In this document: piece by piece, positions 1 to 10,215 of the stretch | How positions within the stretch are numbered: the stretch's first letter is position 1 | How the letters are laid out: every line of letters starts with the position of its first letter | NCBI GenBank assembly: GCA_027382625.1 | Contig: JAJKFJ010022321.1 | Span: 1 to 55,306 of the forward strand | Length of the DNA stretch: 55,306 nt | Direction of reading: 5' to 3' | Source: Tetmemena sp. SeJ-2015 | Lineage: Eukaryota > Ciliophora > Spirotrichea > Sporadotrichida > Oxytrichidae | Position numbers and translations under genes: made by a program | The notes under the pieces: generated by a model | The model's input: only the letters and a program-made list of their open reading frames with translations | Databases searched by the model: none | Told to the model about the DNA's origin: nothing

Positions 1-408
1 GGATCTTCCTCTTTGGCCCTTTTATGCGCCTCCCCGATTCGTAGATGAAATCGTTGCGGCGCCCCCCGCTGGACTTTCAGGCCACCGTGCTCGGCTTGAT
101 TCCCGTGACCTTGGCTACCTGAGTGTAGCTCATGAGTATGTGCTCGTCGTGGCTGAGCGTCCCATAGCGCAGCAAGATCGCCAAGAGCTGCTGATCCAGC
201 GAGTGTGTCATTCGGATCCTGAGCTTCGGCAGGGCTCACCTCTTCCCTTTGTGAATGACATCGGCGCCACAGTAGCTCTCGAGGTAGGGGATGAGGTTTT
301 GATTCGGGATGTAGCGGGTTAGGCTCTAAGCTAATGCCGGGTCGACTCCTGGTCCAAGATATTCAGTGAGCGTCCTCGTGCGCTTTCGTGCACCACCACT
401 GGCTGCCA
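1..408 (-). pseudogene. Tc1/mariner-IS630 transposase N-terminus, runs off the left edge
   Basis: An ATG at 408 opens a frame beginning MAASGGARKRTRTLTEYL. It aligns along its length with the N-terminus of the transposase at 32310-33511: both share YIPxxNLIPxLE near residue 50 and QQLxAIxLRxGxL about 50 residues later, followed by a helix-turn-helix-like stretch (SYTQVAKVTGIKPSTV here, TYPEVARILGLRVCAV there). The frame is broken by in-frame TGA at 236-238 and 77-79, so it is probably a dead copy. The catalytic part would lie beyond the window. Base composition is far richer in GC than the DNA to its right, as in the other transposase island, which marks both as the same kind of mobile DNA. 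The element boundary is not visible; the stretch to about 590 shows no further coding sequence. Confidence 0.72.
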
Positions 409-793
409 TTAAGTTTATTAAAGTTGCAAATGATTAATTCACACTTATGATTACTCCCCTCAATGTTTCTATACATAAGCTATAAGAAACATGACCTCTT
501 TTCAGCAACAGACAATAAAAATAGCTTGAAATGTGGAGTCCTAAATGATTTTAATTATTGATTTTGTAATTGCAATTCTATTTTCTTAATATTAAAAATT
601 GAATTAATCAAGTTGGAAGATAAAAGCTTCTTTATCTCCCATTTCTTTATTGCTACTTTACCAATTCTTAGAAGTGTAGCCTCCAAAGGTCCTTCCGCAT
701 TCACTTAGAATAAAGTGTACAGTTGGTCCCTGTCTATCCACTCTCTAATGAAAATGTTCCGATTCTCCCGAATCTCTAGTCAATTTGTACAAG

Positions 794-874
794 CGGAAAA
801 TTTATTAAATGAATAAGCGATTTGAAAATAGTTTTAATATCAAGTTTACAGAGTAAAGTTGAATTTTAAACAAG
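794..874. other. IES 1, copy A (pointer CTTGT)
   Basis: AT-rich insert inside the TLDc domain, flanked by the direct repeat CTTGT (ACAAG on the plus strand at 789-793 and 870-874). Removing the insert with one repeat gives LILLYKLTRDSGE, which fits the family pattern LLYxxTRD without a gap. It has no AG before the right end, so it cannot be spliced as an intron. The same position carries an IES in copy B. Confidence 0.68.
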
Positions 875-1011
875 AGAATGAGCTTATAAAATTGAAAGAT
901 CTATCCCCATTTTTTTAGCAAAAGACTCCCATATCACTTAGCTATCTCTCTATCTACCAAACCTCTAAACGATTTGTGCATATTTTAGATATGTAATGGA
1001 ATCGGTCCCTC

Positions 1012-1050
1012 CTAATTACATAGATTAAAAAATCCTATAATAAAGCTTAC
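1012..1050 (-). other. 39-nt intron in TLDc gene, copy A
   Basis: On the minus strand it begins GTAAGC and ends AATTAG. It is the same length and at the same position as the intron at 17137-17175 in copy B, which begins GTAAGT and ends AATTAG. Coding frames on either side agree between the copies. Confidence 0.75.
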
Positions 1051-2023
1051 ATAATTACTCAAAATCTGGGACCTTTCAAAAATAGATTGATTCTCATTAT
1101 TTTACTACGACGAAGAGTGAGGAGAGCTATGTAAATCTTAAATCGATTTCTCCTCTTCTTAAGTTTGTCTAAGAGGCTCCTATTGTTCTCGAGCTAATTT
1201 TTAAATTCCTTCCTAAATTCAATCTTAAATCACTTTAAACTTTCTTTACTTATCCATGGCTTATAGTATTTTCCTTAAAATGTGGTATCAACAGTTTAAA
1301 ACCTAATGCAGAAATTAAAATTAAAAGTTATAATTTAGAAAATTATTAAAACTTTTACTTTATTTAGTAATACTTCTTCGTAAACTTCTTCTTTAGCAGA
1401 GAATTAAATAAAAATAAGTGATTGGTTAAAATAATTAATGGAGAGTTGCAAATTCGTGGCAGTTAAATAGTTTAATTACCCCTAATATGTATCATGCTTG
1501 ATAGCTTATCAAAAATTAATACGAGTTTCTTTTTTAATCATTTAAACATCACACCCTAATAAGAGATATGATATGAGTACTCTGTAATAATCTCTATTTC
1601 AGCTTCCTCAATTGTTTAACTTATAACTCTTGATTGGGCGATCCCGCAAAAAAGTTTTAAGGATATAAAATTCTTTAAATTCTTCCAAACAAATTTTAAT
1701 TTTATTAAATTAAAACTTTAAAATTCACATTTTTTTCCAATTTTTATTTTTAAAACTAATTTTAAATTTTTTTTTTATTAAATTCTCAGCAAAAATAGAC
1801 CTTTTAAAAATTTTAAAACCCAATAAATTGTCTCTCTTTGCTCTTTATTTCTCTTCTTGCTCCTCTTAATAATACAAAAAATAATAATTGGCGAACTTCC
1901 CTCTTCTTTTATCTTAGGTTCACCTTCTTATCCCCTTTTATTTTTCTTAAAGATTTGATCTCTGGCATTCTTAAACATGCTCTATAAATTATCCTTCTCA
2001 ATTGGGAGTTAAGCTTTATTATC

Positions 2024-2338
2024 CGTTCAGCCCCGATTTTTCAAAAACTTTTCAATCTCCTTCTGTAAGACCTGGACGAACGAGGACGAAGCACTTGCCA
2101 TCTGGATTAAAACTTGGTACTGTAAGCGCTCCTTGTAGCCAAGTAGCTAGAAAAATTTAAAAAAAAAAAGGTTTTTTTTACTTTTTTAAAATCCCACAAT
2201 TTTGGGTTATTTATGGACTGCAACATGCCAATCATGGATGGATTTGAAGCCATTTCTAAATTTCAGTAAAAAGACAAAAAACAGTGGCTACTTACTGGCA
2301 AGTTTTTTTAGCCAGTATTTAAAAAAACGGGGTGAACG
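2024..2338. mobile_element. 315-bp miniature element with captured receiver-domain fragment, copy 1
   Basis: Its ends are inverted repeats: CGTTCAGCCCCGATTTTT on the left and a decayed form of AAAAATCGGGGCTGAACG on the right. A second copy of exactly the same length lies at 48459-48773. Inside, at 2213, it reads MDCNMPIMDGFEAI, the phospho-acceptor motif of response-regulator receiver domains, which are common in ciliate hybrid histidine kinases. The element interrupts the coiled-coil part of the TLDc pseudogene, and the matching spot in copy B (about 18970) has no element. Too short to encode a transposase, it would have to be moved by enzymes encoded elsewhere. Confidence 0.82.
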
Positions 2339-2683
2339 TAAAATATTATCTTCACTTGGATTCTGATTTTTCATAACAACTTGTTGCTGTTCAATTTGTT
2401 TTTCAAGTCTTTCAAGATATTGTCAGTGTTTATAACATGCGCATTCAACTTTTCCTTTTCCTTTTAAACATTTGCCACAATTTTCATTTCATATTCCTCC
2501 TTTTTAAATTTTTTTTAAGGTTAGCTTCATTTTATTTATTTTTTTTGTTTTTCGCCTTCCTTAAAAAATTTTTATATTTTTAGTTTGTTGATACTATTTT
2601 AAATTTAAAAACCCTTTTTTAAATTTAAACGTTTTTTTTTTAAAGTTTATTTTTAATTCCCTTTGGGGGGGAATTTTAAAAAT

Positions 2684-3382
2684 CCCCCCTTTTTTGGGTA
2701 AAAATTTTCAAAAAAACGCCTTCCGAAATGGCCAAAAATGCCAAAAATTAAGATTTTTTGGGCCTTCAAAATTTCCCTTTGAGGGCAAATTTCATGATTT
2801 AAATTTTTTTAAAAAAATTAAAATTTTTTTGTTTTTAAGTCTTTTGAACTCATTTATATTCTTCTTCAAAAAAGTGAGCCTAAGAAATGATTATCAAAAA
2901 TAGGTGGGAGAGGCAATTAATTTCCAAAAAGTTTAAGCTATTTCAAAAAGTAAAAGGGGTGCTATTTTTAAAATAGTATTAATGAGACCTTCTCTTTGTT
3001 AAAATCAGAATAAGAGACCAAATACTGCAATAGATGAAATTATCTTGACTCTGAATTTAACTTGCCATATTCTTCAAAAGCAGATAAATTTGAGCAAAGA
3101 TTTCTCTAAGTTAGAAGGACTTCAAATAACTGAAAAATTTATAAATACTGAGGGCTGATTTAACTTATAGCGTAAACTTGCCCTAAATTATTTAAAAACT
3201 ATTATTTTAGTGGTAAATTTGACTTGAAACATGTTTTGAGTGAATTTTTCTAAAAAATTGAAATCATGATATTTGGCCCTCAAAGAAATTTTAAGGCCAA
3301 AACTCTTAATTTTTTGGCATTTTTGGCTGATTTCGGCCCACATGTTCGATTTTTTGGCGATTTTGACCATAAAAAGGGGGGG
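2684..3382. mobile_element. Foldback element with C-run/G-run ends
   Basis: Inverted arms of about 140 bp face each other at 2684-2825 and 3235-3382. Both contain the phrase GCCAAAAATGCCAAAAA(A)TTAAG and the stretch TTTGAGGGC. The outer ends are a run of six C on the left and seven G on the right. The middle (2830-3230) has no gene I can recognise. The left arm has unusually long A and T runs, so its sequence may be imprecise. Confidence 0.72.
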
Positions 3383-3595
3383 TGCTCTTCCTTCCCTCCC
3401 CATTTCGTTAATTAGAAAGGAGACTTAAAATTTTTCCAATATCGATGTAATTATCATACTAATTTGGAAAATAAAATTTATTTTATTCTATAAACTTGTT
3501 TTTTGATATGGTCTCTCCAATGTTTTTGTTTATTTCTGTGAATGCCAAAATTATACTCTCAACGAGTAAAAATAATCAATAAGGAGTTTTTTTGA

Positions 3596-4407
3596 GGGGG
3601 GGGGGTTGGGGGTATCTCCTCGTCATCCACTTTTTTAATGAAAATCTGAAATATCACAGTAATGCCCAAAATTAGCCAAAAATACCAATTTTTTAGTCAT
3701 AATTCAATTTCAGAAAAATTATTCTAATTATATTCTTTAATTTAGAAAAAAATTAGAACCTTCAAAAATATATTCATTTATAATAAATTAATTTATAAAG
3801 GAATAACAATATCATTAAGGAAAGTCATTCACATATTGAAGATATCTAATGTAATAAATTTATTCAAAGTACTATAAATATCCATATCGCAGTATTTAAG
3901 TTCTCTTCGTTTTAGATCTCTTAAAAAACATAATCTTAGCTAAAAATTATAACTAAGTCAATATATTTTATTAAATATATTTTGTTATTTGTTTGCATAA
4001 TAAAATATGCAATCCCATTTACTCTTATTCTCTTTTAAAATATTTTAAAATTGAATATCATTCCTTTTCTTTTAAATAGCTTTAATCATGCTTAAATACA
4101 TTTCATTTTAACATTAAATGTCTTTTGTAGCATAGATAATTCTTATGGTAATCTTTCATCTTTTGTGTTAAAAATATATTTTTTTTATTCTAAAAAAAGT
4201 AATATGACTATACAGTTGGCTTAAAATAATTTTTTTCTTTTTGCTTTTTAAGAGTCAAGCTCTATATTCTAAATTAAAGAATATGATAAAAATAAGCTCT
4301 CTGAAATTGAATTAAGACTAAAAATTGGTGTTTTTAGCTAATTTTAGGCTAGGCTGTGATTTTTCATATTTTCATGAAAAAGTGGATGACGAGGAAAGGC
4401 CCCCCCC
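3596..4407. mobile_element. Foldback element with G-run/C-run ends inserted at the 3' end of the coiled-coil gene
   Basis: The left end reads a G run then CTCCTCGTCATCCACTTTTT; the right end is the reverse complement, AAGTGGATGACGAGG then a C run. Inverted arms extend about 130 bp on each side. Copy B reads straight through the same flanking sequence (19690-19850), which gives an empty site for comparison. The element cuts off the C-terminal tail of the coiled-coil gene of copy A. The 600-bp centre has no recognisable gene. Its end sequence CCTTTCCTCG is also found at the end of the element at 54724. Confidence 0.85.
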
Positions 4408-4695
4408 TGTTTATTAAAAATAGATCATTATTGATAATGCTAATTTTTAGTAGAATATCTGATTTATCTTAATTAGCATTTTGCTTATAGGTGATAGTGG
4501 AAATAACTTTCTTAGGTTCAGCTTCCTTTACCAAAGAAGCAGTCGTTTCAAAAGCATCATCAGCTGCCTTTTTCACACTATCGACTTTCTGCTTTATTTC
4601 AATTTAAGTGGTGTCGAGGGAATTTTGAAAATTCTCAATCTTATCTTTCATTTCACTTATCATCTTCTCCCTTTTCCCAGAAAGAATGCTCCTAA

Positions 4696-4730
4696 CTTAT
4701 ATTATAAATATCAATTCTAAAGTTAAATAC
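4696..4730 (-). other. 35-nt intron in coiled-coil gene, copy A
   Basis: Minus-strand GTATTTAACT at the start and ATATAAG at the end. It splits a codon after SKL. The equivalent in copy B is 34 nt with the same ends, and only splicing keeps both copies in frame into the conserved MISEMK segment. Confidence 0.8.
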
Positions 4731-4826
4731 TCAGCTTACTCAAAAAAGATTTTTAAAGGTCTTCTAGCTCTTACCTTTCTAACTCTAGGATATCCTTATC
4801 AAATTTTGCTTCATTAGCCTCTTCGC

Positions 4827-4864
4827 AAAAAATAAAATCTTAATTTGATTTAATTTAATGTCGC
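4827..4864. other. IES 4, copy A (pointer GCGA)
   Basis: 38-bp AT-rich insert with GCGA (TCGC on plus, 4823-4826 and 4861-4864) at both ends. Excision with one repeat gives ERDYGEEANEAKFDKDI, the exact counterpart of copy B. It has no GT-AG borders, so it is not an intron. Confidence 0.85.
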
Positions 4865-5649
4865 CATAATCTCTTTCTTCTCCCTCTTCATCATATTCAG
4901 AGTTAGATTATTTTTTATCTAGCTGCGATTTTTGAATAGGATTCTCTGGATTAAATTATGTCTCAAGAATGACTTAGTCATTGGTCATTGGAATCGATTT
5001 AGTTTAATCTGTTTTACTGGGAAGAGAGTTAAATTATGGACTTGAAACAAATTTATCTGTATCACTAAAAAAGGTATAAACTTTTTATTTTTAAATCAGC
5101 AACTTCAGATTGAGATTTAACTATATTTTGTGTATTCTATTCAAGATTTGAGCTTTAATTATCATTTTTCACTCCTTAAATTATAGCTTAAGAGTATTAC
5201 TGGTTTTCTTGTGAAGTTTAAAGAAGATGAGTTTTTAGTTCGCGAATAAGGTTTTCACCAAATGCTTATTTTAAAGTCTGCTCAAAAGATTCAATCTTCA
5301 TTCCAAAGGCTGAAATTTACTGAATTAATTCTTAGTTATTATCACCACCATCGGCTAACTTTTGAGCAATCTGCTCCTACTAATGAGAGAAAGCGTAAAC
5401 TCCATTATCACACTAGTTTCTAAATTCTATTTACTAACAATTAGATTAGCTTGCCATAATCTGAAATCTGCTTCCCAAAGATTCTTGTTAAAAAATAAAA
5501 ATTGTTTTTAAATGTATCATTATTCAATCAAATCCAGATGAGAATTGCCGCCTTTTTTAAAATAACCCGCATCTTTATTTAATTGCATGTTATTTTAAAT
5601 GGTAAGAGGAAAGCAATGTTATAATAAAAGCATTATTTTTAATTATTAT

Positions 5650-5945
5650 TTTAATGCTTGAAATCTCTTCCTAGCAAAGCCTCTGTGAAACGTAGCTATC
5701 TTATAAATTCCGAACTTGCGTATGCTTCTCTGAAGCTCGCTATGTTGTCAAATGTGGAAATGGCTTCTGTGATTTCTTACTTTAAGATCTCCAAATCCTT
5801 TTTAAACTGTATAAATTAAATTATCTATTGACTTATACGTTCTCTAATTTAACGTAGGTTCTATATTGTTCGAAATTGATATTTTTAAGTCTCAATCCAG
5901 AATGATCATGAAAACTATGCTTGTCATTTCAAACCCTTTTTTATT
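5650..5945 (+). pseudogene. Small unknown protein, copy A
   Basis: The frame KASVKRSYLINSELAYASL and on through MASVISYFKISKSFL is shared with 21575-21870. Differences between the copies fall mostly at silent third positions (for example CGT/AGA, TTG/TTA, AAG/AAA), which shows that this frame has been under protein-level selection. A second conserved block further on ends SRMIMKTMLVIS here and SRTIMREVFVIY in copy B, so an intron or IES probably separates the two. No clear ATG is visible; the start may lie in an unrecognised upstream piece. No family was recognised. Confidence 0.55.
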
Positions 5946-6197
5946 TGTTATGTTTATTATGTTTTATTTGGCTTTCAATTTTCTCTTGCAAATCTATTTC
6001 ATTTTATATTTAATCTGAATTTTTATTTAATTTTTCATACAAAAATTGACTTTTTATTGATGAAGCAGTAGGAGCAATAATATACTCGAGAATTTAATAC
6101 ATAATAGATTATCACATTCTTTAGATATACAAAAAGTAGAGATCTAAGAGGCCTGATTCATATTACGTATTAATTAGCCAATTAATTTAATTTAAAT

Positions 6198-6600
6198 ATG
6201 GTCTTTAACGACTTGTTCTCATGAAGATGAAGGAGATTGGTGAAACTTTTGTATTGGAAGAATGCAATTTTATTTTGACTAGAACTAAAACTCCCTCCTT
6301 TCCAAAGAAAGCATTCTTCCAGACCAACAGAGAATTATCTTCGCAGGCAAGCTTAGCCAAAAAATAAAGCATTTCAAGTATGAACATTTTTGACAGAAAA
6401 TTATTGAAATCACTCTCGATAGCAAGAATATCATTGTCTAATTACAATACCCAAAAGTACTTTGCTGACTACTACTTAATACTCAAGAACATGCTTTGGT
6501 ATGAGTTCAAAATATTTATCTAAAGCTTTTCCGGTAAGGATCTTTACAAAAATTTGCATTCCACCTCTCCTCTCCATTAATAATTAAAAACAATAACTAT
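6198..6600 (+). pseudogene. Ubiquitin-like relic, copy A
   Basis: Scattered frames recall ubiquitin: ETFVLEECNFI (compare the TLEVESSDTI region), then LPDQQRIIFAGKL, which matches PDQQRLIFAGKQL, and later LSNYNTQKY for LSDYNIQKE. Frame shifts and a TGA separate these pieces. The tail KICIPPLLSINNQK is shared with the relic at 52552-52960. As written it cannot make ubiquitin. Related relics lie at 20936 and 52552. Confidence 0.68.
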
Positions 6601-6617
6601 TAAAACTGTTAAATATA

Positions 6618-7518
6618 TCACGTTTTTAAGGTTGATCTCTACTAGATCAGTTTTCTACAACCTACGATTCTACATTAAATTCTCTTGTATACTAACCGCA
6701 TGCACTGCAATCTATATAAATATCTCTATTCAGTATTTTTTAATGATATTTTTTATGAATAAAACTCAGCTATTTATATCTAGCTTCTATTCTCACCTAT
6801 TGATTTAAAGCAGCAATCACACTTTATAAGTAATTTTTGCTGCTGTGTTTTCCATTAAGAGAGGATGTTCTCTGTGAAGGAGTGAACTTAAAACATCTCC
6901 TCCTCTTTTTCTTCTTGCGAGGCGTTTTAATGTTCATTCTGCTTTTGTTAAAGAAAACAACATTTGCAGACAATCTTTTATGAATCTTATGAACATAAAA
7001 ATAATATTCAGATTAAATAAGAATTTTATAAATCCATTTAAAAATAATTTAAGTATTTATCATGAAAACAGGCATGGTTGCCTATCATCTTCGTTATAGA
7101 CTTTCTAGCACTCGGGACAAAATAAGAGTGATTCCATCATTATTATATATTTTTGTAACAAATAGAAACTCTCTTCAATAGATATCTTTAAATTATTGAT
7201 CAATACATACTATCAGCAATCAGAGATCTATTAAAAAAAAGTATTCATTGAGAAAGCATTTAAAAATAAACTTTAACAAATTGTTTTTCAAAATACACAT
7301 ACACACTTAGAATTAATAAGATACATGCATCATTAAGATTTAGTAATAAGCCGGTATAAAGATTCATAATATTTTTTATAAATTCTTTAAATAACTGATT
7401 CTCATTGGAGTTAAGATGCATACCACAAACAATGAGTAGGCTCATTTCCTTTCTAGGTCTTAGACCAGTTTAACTGGCTGCGAGGGAGGGACCTATTCGG
7501 GATCCCGAACTCGTTCCT
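6618..7518 (-). pseudogene. RING-type zinc-finger protein, copy A
   Basis: The core at 7140 reads MMESLLFCPECQKVYNEDD then RQPCLFS, with TAG for the Gln after CPEC. After an IES it continues QDSQKIVCKCCFLQQ, then FTENILSQWK and LLIKCDCC. The CxxC...C...CxxC...CxxC spacing is that of a RING/ubiquitin-ligase type zinc finger, as is common in ciliates. Upstream the frame can be followed to KISIEESFYLLQKYI and to the conserved N-terminal motif GIPNRSLPRSQLNWSKT near 7500. Frame slips occur near 7440 and after KCDCC, where copy B stays open, so this copy is likely inactive. Confidence 0.72.
6994..7066. other. IES 2, copy A (pointer TTCAT)
   Basis: 73-bp AT-rich insert between TTCAT repeats (ATGAA on plus at 6989-6993 and 7062-7066) inside the RING finger. 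Excision restores PCLFSQDSQKIVCKCCF, equivalent to copy B. In this copy a TGA follows directly after the left junction, so the protein could not be made without removal. Confidence 0.82.
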
Positions 7519-8049
7519 AAATAAATGAAATGTTTGATTAACCTAACTACTCGAAATTTAAATCTTAATATACAGACAATAGCAGTGCTTGAATTATTAT
7601 CTTAACATCTTTGAGAGGAAATGAACTTCATTATTGTATATTCTTTCTGATTAATTTACCAATAGAATAATTTTTATAAGTCTTAATTGAGAGTTATTAA
7701 AACAGCAGTAAAAGTGATTAAAACACATTAAATCACTAACGGCTTTGCTTTCTCCATCATCTAAGGATATAATTAGCATTTAAAAATAAGAAAAGAACAT
7801 AATTCAAGGAATTTTCTTTAAATAAAATAGGCTCTTAAATAAAAGAGGTTGCAAAATTTACGACAAAATATTGAATAATTATGCCAAGATAATTCGTGAG
7901 AGGAATTAGAACTGAGAATTTATTTGCATACTAATTAATTTGATTTTCTTTATTAAAGGAAACTAAAATTTTAATAACCAGAGAAAAAAAGAAAAATGAT
8001 AAAAATTTTATTGACCAAATAAATTTCTTGAATAACATATCACGGATTT

Positions 8050-8813
8050 AAACACTATCTAAGGCTACAAAATAGTCGTATCATTAAAAATTTCATACTC
8101 CCATTAAACTTTTCTATTCAAATGCCATATCTATAATTCTAAAAAGAAAATAGTATTTTCTTATTTATGTATGTTTACGAGCCAAAAATTCAAATAAATT
8201 GCTAATCAGTGTTTATTTTAATAGAATTTATATTTCAGAGCCCACTTATAATTTTACCTGATAATATGGCTCAAATACAAATACATTAGAGCAATTGGTA
8301 TTTTTAAAATTACAATTTGAATTGAACTTTTATACTGGCAAAATATTTATAGTATGGTATTTCACTTGCTATCTTTATCTGAGCTTTTATTTCTTTATTT
8401 TAGAGTGACTTTGAGTATTCCTTCTTCTAAAGATCACTACAAAAGTTTATTTTAATGCTATATCTCTGAAAAATAAGCTTAAGGCAAAGTAAATTTTACC
8501 TTTAGATTAGTTCACCCAAACTCCTAGAACTTCTTATGATGTATGTTACATCGTGTAAGGGAGCTTGCCATGAACAAAATGCATTATCTGTTCGACTTTT
8601 GTTTGTGCTATCTCTATTTCTTCGAGTAATGTTTTTGCCTATATCGATAAGAATTATGATGAGAATGAGAGTCATCCTCGCTAAAGTATTTACTAATAGC
8701 TAAAAAGCTTATAAAATAAAAAAGGTTTACTTGATAGTGGCACTTACCATATATTTCAAGAATACTTTAGAAGGAGTGAAGTTCAAGTGCTCTTCCTACT
8801 GCTTCTCTTTCAT
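8050..8813 (-). CDS. Unknown protein between the RING gene and its paralog
   Basis: Start ATG at 8813 gives MKEKQQEEHLNFTPSK then VFLKYM, followed by a clean intron (8700-8747). Beyond it the frames ISKYFSEDDSHSHHNSYRYR and, with a slip, EEIEIAQTKVEQIMHFVHGK and LPYTMQHTSQEVLGVWVN are protein-like. The code-6 frame then stays open to about 8050. The exact path after 8480 is unclear: several frames are open because only TGA stops, and another intron or IES is possible near 8500. Copy B lacks most of this gene. No known family was recognised. Confidence 0.5.
8700..8747 (-). other. 48-nt intron
   Basis: Minus strand begins GTAAGTGCC and ends GCTTTTTAG, directly after the protein-like start MKEKQQEE...KYM. 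It is supported only by splice-site quality and composition, as no second copy exists. Confidence 0.55.
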
Positions 8814-8937
8814 TTTATCTTTATAAATTTGATAATGAATTTTATTAAAACTATTTTTATTCAGTTGGCTTCTACAATACTTCTCACTTTATTTTAAAAT
8901 ACCCACCTTTGATAAAGAATTCGTATTTGACCTATAA

Positions 8938-9446
8938 TCAATTTTATTAATTCTCTAAACTATAATTGAACCATTAACTTTTAAGAGAGATAGAATTTAA
9001 GTACAGCGGACAAAATAATTAATTCACTTACCTTTCAAATGAAGTTAAATCCTTCCAGGTTTTAAGCCAGTTAAAACTCAATTATTTTATTCTACAATAA
9101 TTTTTAATTTAAAATTAATGATTTTAAGAAAAGAAACAATAAAAAAAATTAGAATAAAATTATATCTCATTTTATTGTTCTGTTGATTATCAACTAAATT
9201 ATAAAATGAAATTTAATATTTTAAAATGAAATGTAATTATTGGGTATTTAAAAAAATAGTTGTTGCTTTCATAAAATAATTCTAAAGTTTGAGGTCCATT
9301 CCTTTTTCATGATTACAATTCTTCGATTTAGTATTTAAAAATTTATTTTTTGAGCATAATTTGTTGATTTAATGAAAATGTATTATGGAGTTTGAGTGTA
9401 ACTGGTTGCGGGTAAGGGACCTATTCGGGATCCCAAGCCCGTTCAT
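8938..9446 (-). pseudogene. Short paralog of the RING-gene N-terminus, copy A, with IES
   Basis: ATG at 9446 opens MNGLGIPNRSLTRNQL, the same motif as the N-terminus of the RING genes (GIPNRSLPRNQL). After the IES at 9075-9401 it continues with KTWKDLTSFER. One base is missing at the junction relative to copy B. No zinc-finger part follows. If the IES is not removed the frame reads through it for 122 codons, so an ORF call alone would be misleading here. Function unknown. Confidence 0.6.
9075..9401. other. IES 5, copy A (pointer TTA)
   Basis: Insert of 327 bp between TTA repeats (TAA on plus at 9072-9074 and 9399-9401). The related sequence in the RING gene (near 7480) passes directly from NQL to NWSKTW with no insert, which gives a paralogous empty site. 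Confidence 0.62.
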
Positions 9447-9823
9447 TTAAAAATGAAAAGTTTGATTAGAGTAAGGGAAAATAATGCACAATGTAATATA
9501 CTGACTCTAAATATTTAATACAAAACAGTTCCTTACTAATTTGTAAAATGTTTGTTTGTTCCCATATCCATTTTACTCATCTTCTATCTACAAATATTAG
9601 AACTAGATATTTATTTTAGTTGTAATTTATAAAACTCTTTAATATTTAAACTTTAAATACTATTTGCAACTTTAAAAATGAATGAATCTGCAGCCGATAT
9701 CACTCATAGTAAAAAGGATAGAAAATTTTAAATATGATAAACTCCTCTTGTAACACAATAAATTTTTATTAAGAAAATAAATTAATTTTTAAAAATTGAT
9801 GATTTTATTTCCTGAAATACTTC

Positions 9824-10215
9824 TCATTCGAGAAATGGTATCATATTTTTAAATATAGCTGAGAATTTAATAAAAAAGAGAATTAAATTAATAAATAAAT
9901 TAATAAATTATAATTCCTTGGCAGTTGAAGTGTGAGATATTGGGCTGAAACGATGATCATTCGATTAAGCATTAAATTCTAAGCAACTTTGATCCTTGCG
10001 ACTTCTTCGTAAGAGGTCTGTGTAAAGAGTTACCTCTGTCATAAGTTTTTGAAATTGGCTAATTTGTTGGTTCAGAGTTTGCAAAATCAAAATCTCCCCT
10101 AAGACACTTCCTATCGTAATTGCAGTCGAAGAAACTATTCTTATGATTTAAGGAGCTATCGAACAAGGCCAATTTTGAGCTACTTTGCTCGCAATTTAAC
10201 ACCCAACCTTTTATA
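9824..10215 (-). pseudogene. Unknown protein remnant
   Basis: Open code-6 frame containing IIRIVSSTAITIGSVLGEI then LNQQISQFQKLMTEVTLYTD then LLRRSRKDQSCLEFNAQS. The first part could be a membrane segment and the second an amphipathic helix. The frame runs on through AT-rich codons to a TGA at 9824. No start is visible and no second copy exists in the window. Other frames are also open here, so the frame choice rests on protein-like composition only. Confidence 0.42.

Larger units (their letters stand above)
590..2510 (-). pseudogene. TLDc-domain protein, copy A (decayed)
   Basis: This is the paralog of the gene at 16294-19240. The recognisable part is the TLDc domain near 620-800, with GPTVHFILSECG then RTFGGYTSKNW and AFIFQLDQ, a match to the TLDc (TBC/LysM-associated) family whose proteins act in oxidative-stress protection and V-ATPase control. 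Upstream (1820-2010 and 2340-2500) lies a Lys/Glu/Gln-rich coiled-coil region, now split by a 315-bp element. A 39-nt intron at 1012-1050 and an IES at 794-874 are at the same places as in copy B. A TGA near 930 and several frame slips make this copy non-functional as written. The C-terminal end of the domain, present in copy B, was not found here. Confidence 0.7.
4408..5457 (-). pseudogene. Coiled-coil protein, copy A, tail removed by an insertion
   Basis: Start ATG at 5457, giving MASQSNCQQIEFRNQ. It follows copy B (19706-20769) throughout: LIQQISAFGMKIESFEQTL, then QAFGEN, then YDEEGEERDYG, then EANEAKF, and finally MISEMKDKIENFQNSL. Gln is encoded many times by TAA and TAG. A single-base slip near 5070 (before SDTDKF) damages the frame, and the last residues are lost in the foldback element at 3596-4407. 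The protein is hydrophilic and helix-forming with no membrane segment, and I cannot assign it to a family. An IES (4827-4864) and an intron (4696-4730) interrupt it at the same points as in copy B. Confidence 0.75.
590..9446. repeat. Duplicated gene block, copy A
   Basis: This block matches 16294-24237 in gene order and sequence: TLDc gene, coiled-coil gene, small plus-strand gene, ubiquitin-like relic, RING gene and its short paralog. Strong anchors are 598-760 with 16715-16870, 4480-4720 with 19840-20100, 5655-5790 with 21577-21715, 7040-7520 with 22440-22935, and 8940-9080 with 23700-23830. Copy A contains three insertions that copy B lacks (2024-2338, 2684-3382, 3596-4407) and more frame damage, so it is the more decayed copy. 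The divergence shows that the duplication is old. Confidence 0.85.

Noticed and set aside
140..322. Plus-strand 60-codon ORF at the left edge
   Set aside because: It lies antisense to the transposase fragment, which matches a second copy in protein sequence.
9078..9446. 122-codon ORF starting MNGLGIPNRSL
   Set aside because: Beyond residue 16 it runs through an AT-rich insert that the related RING genes lack; it is open only because TGA is the single stop.
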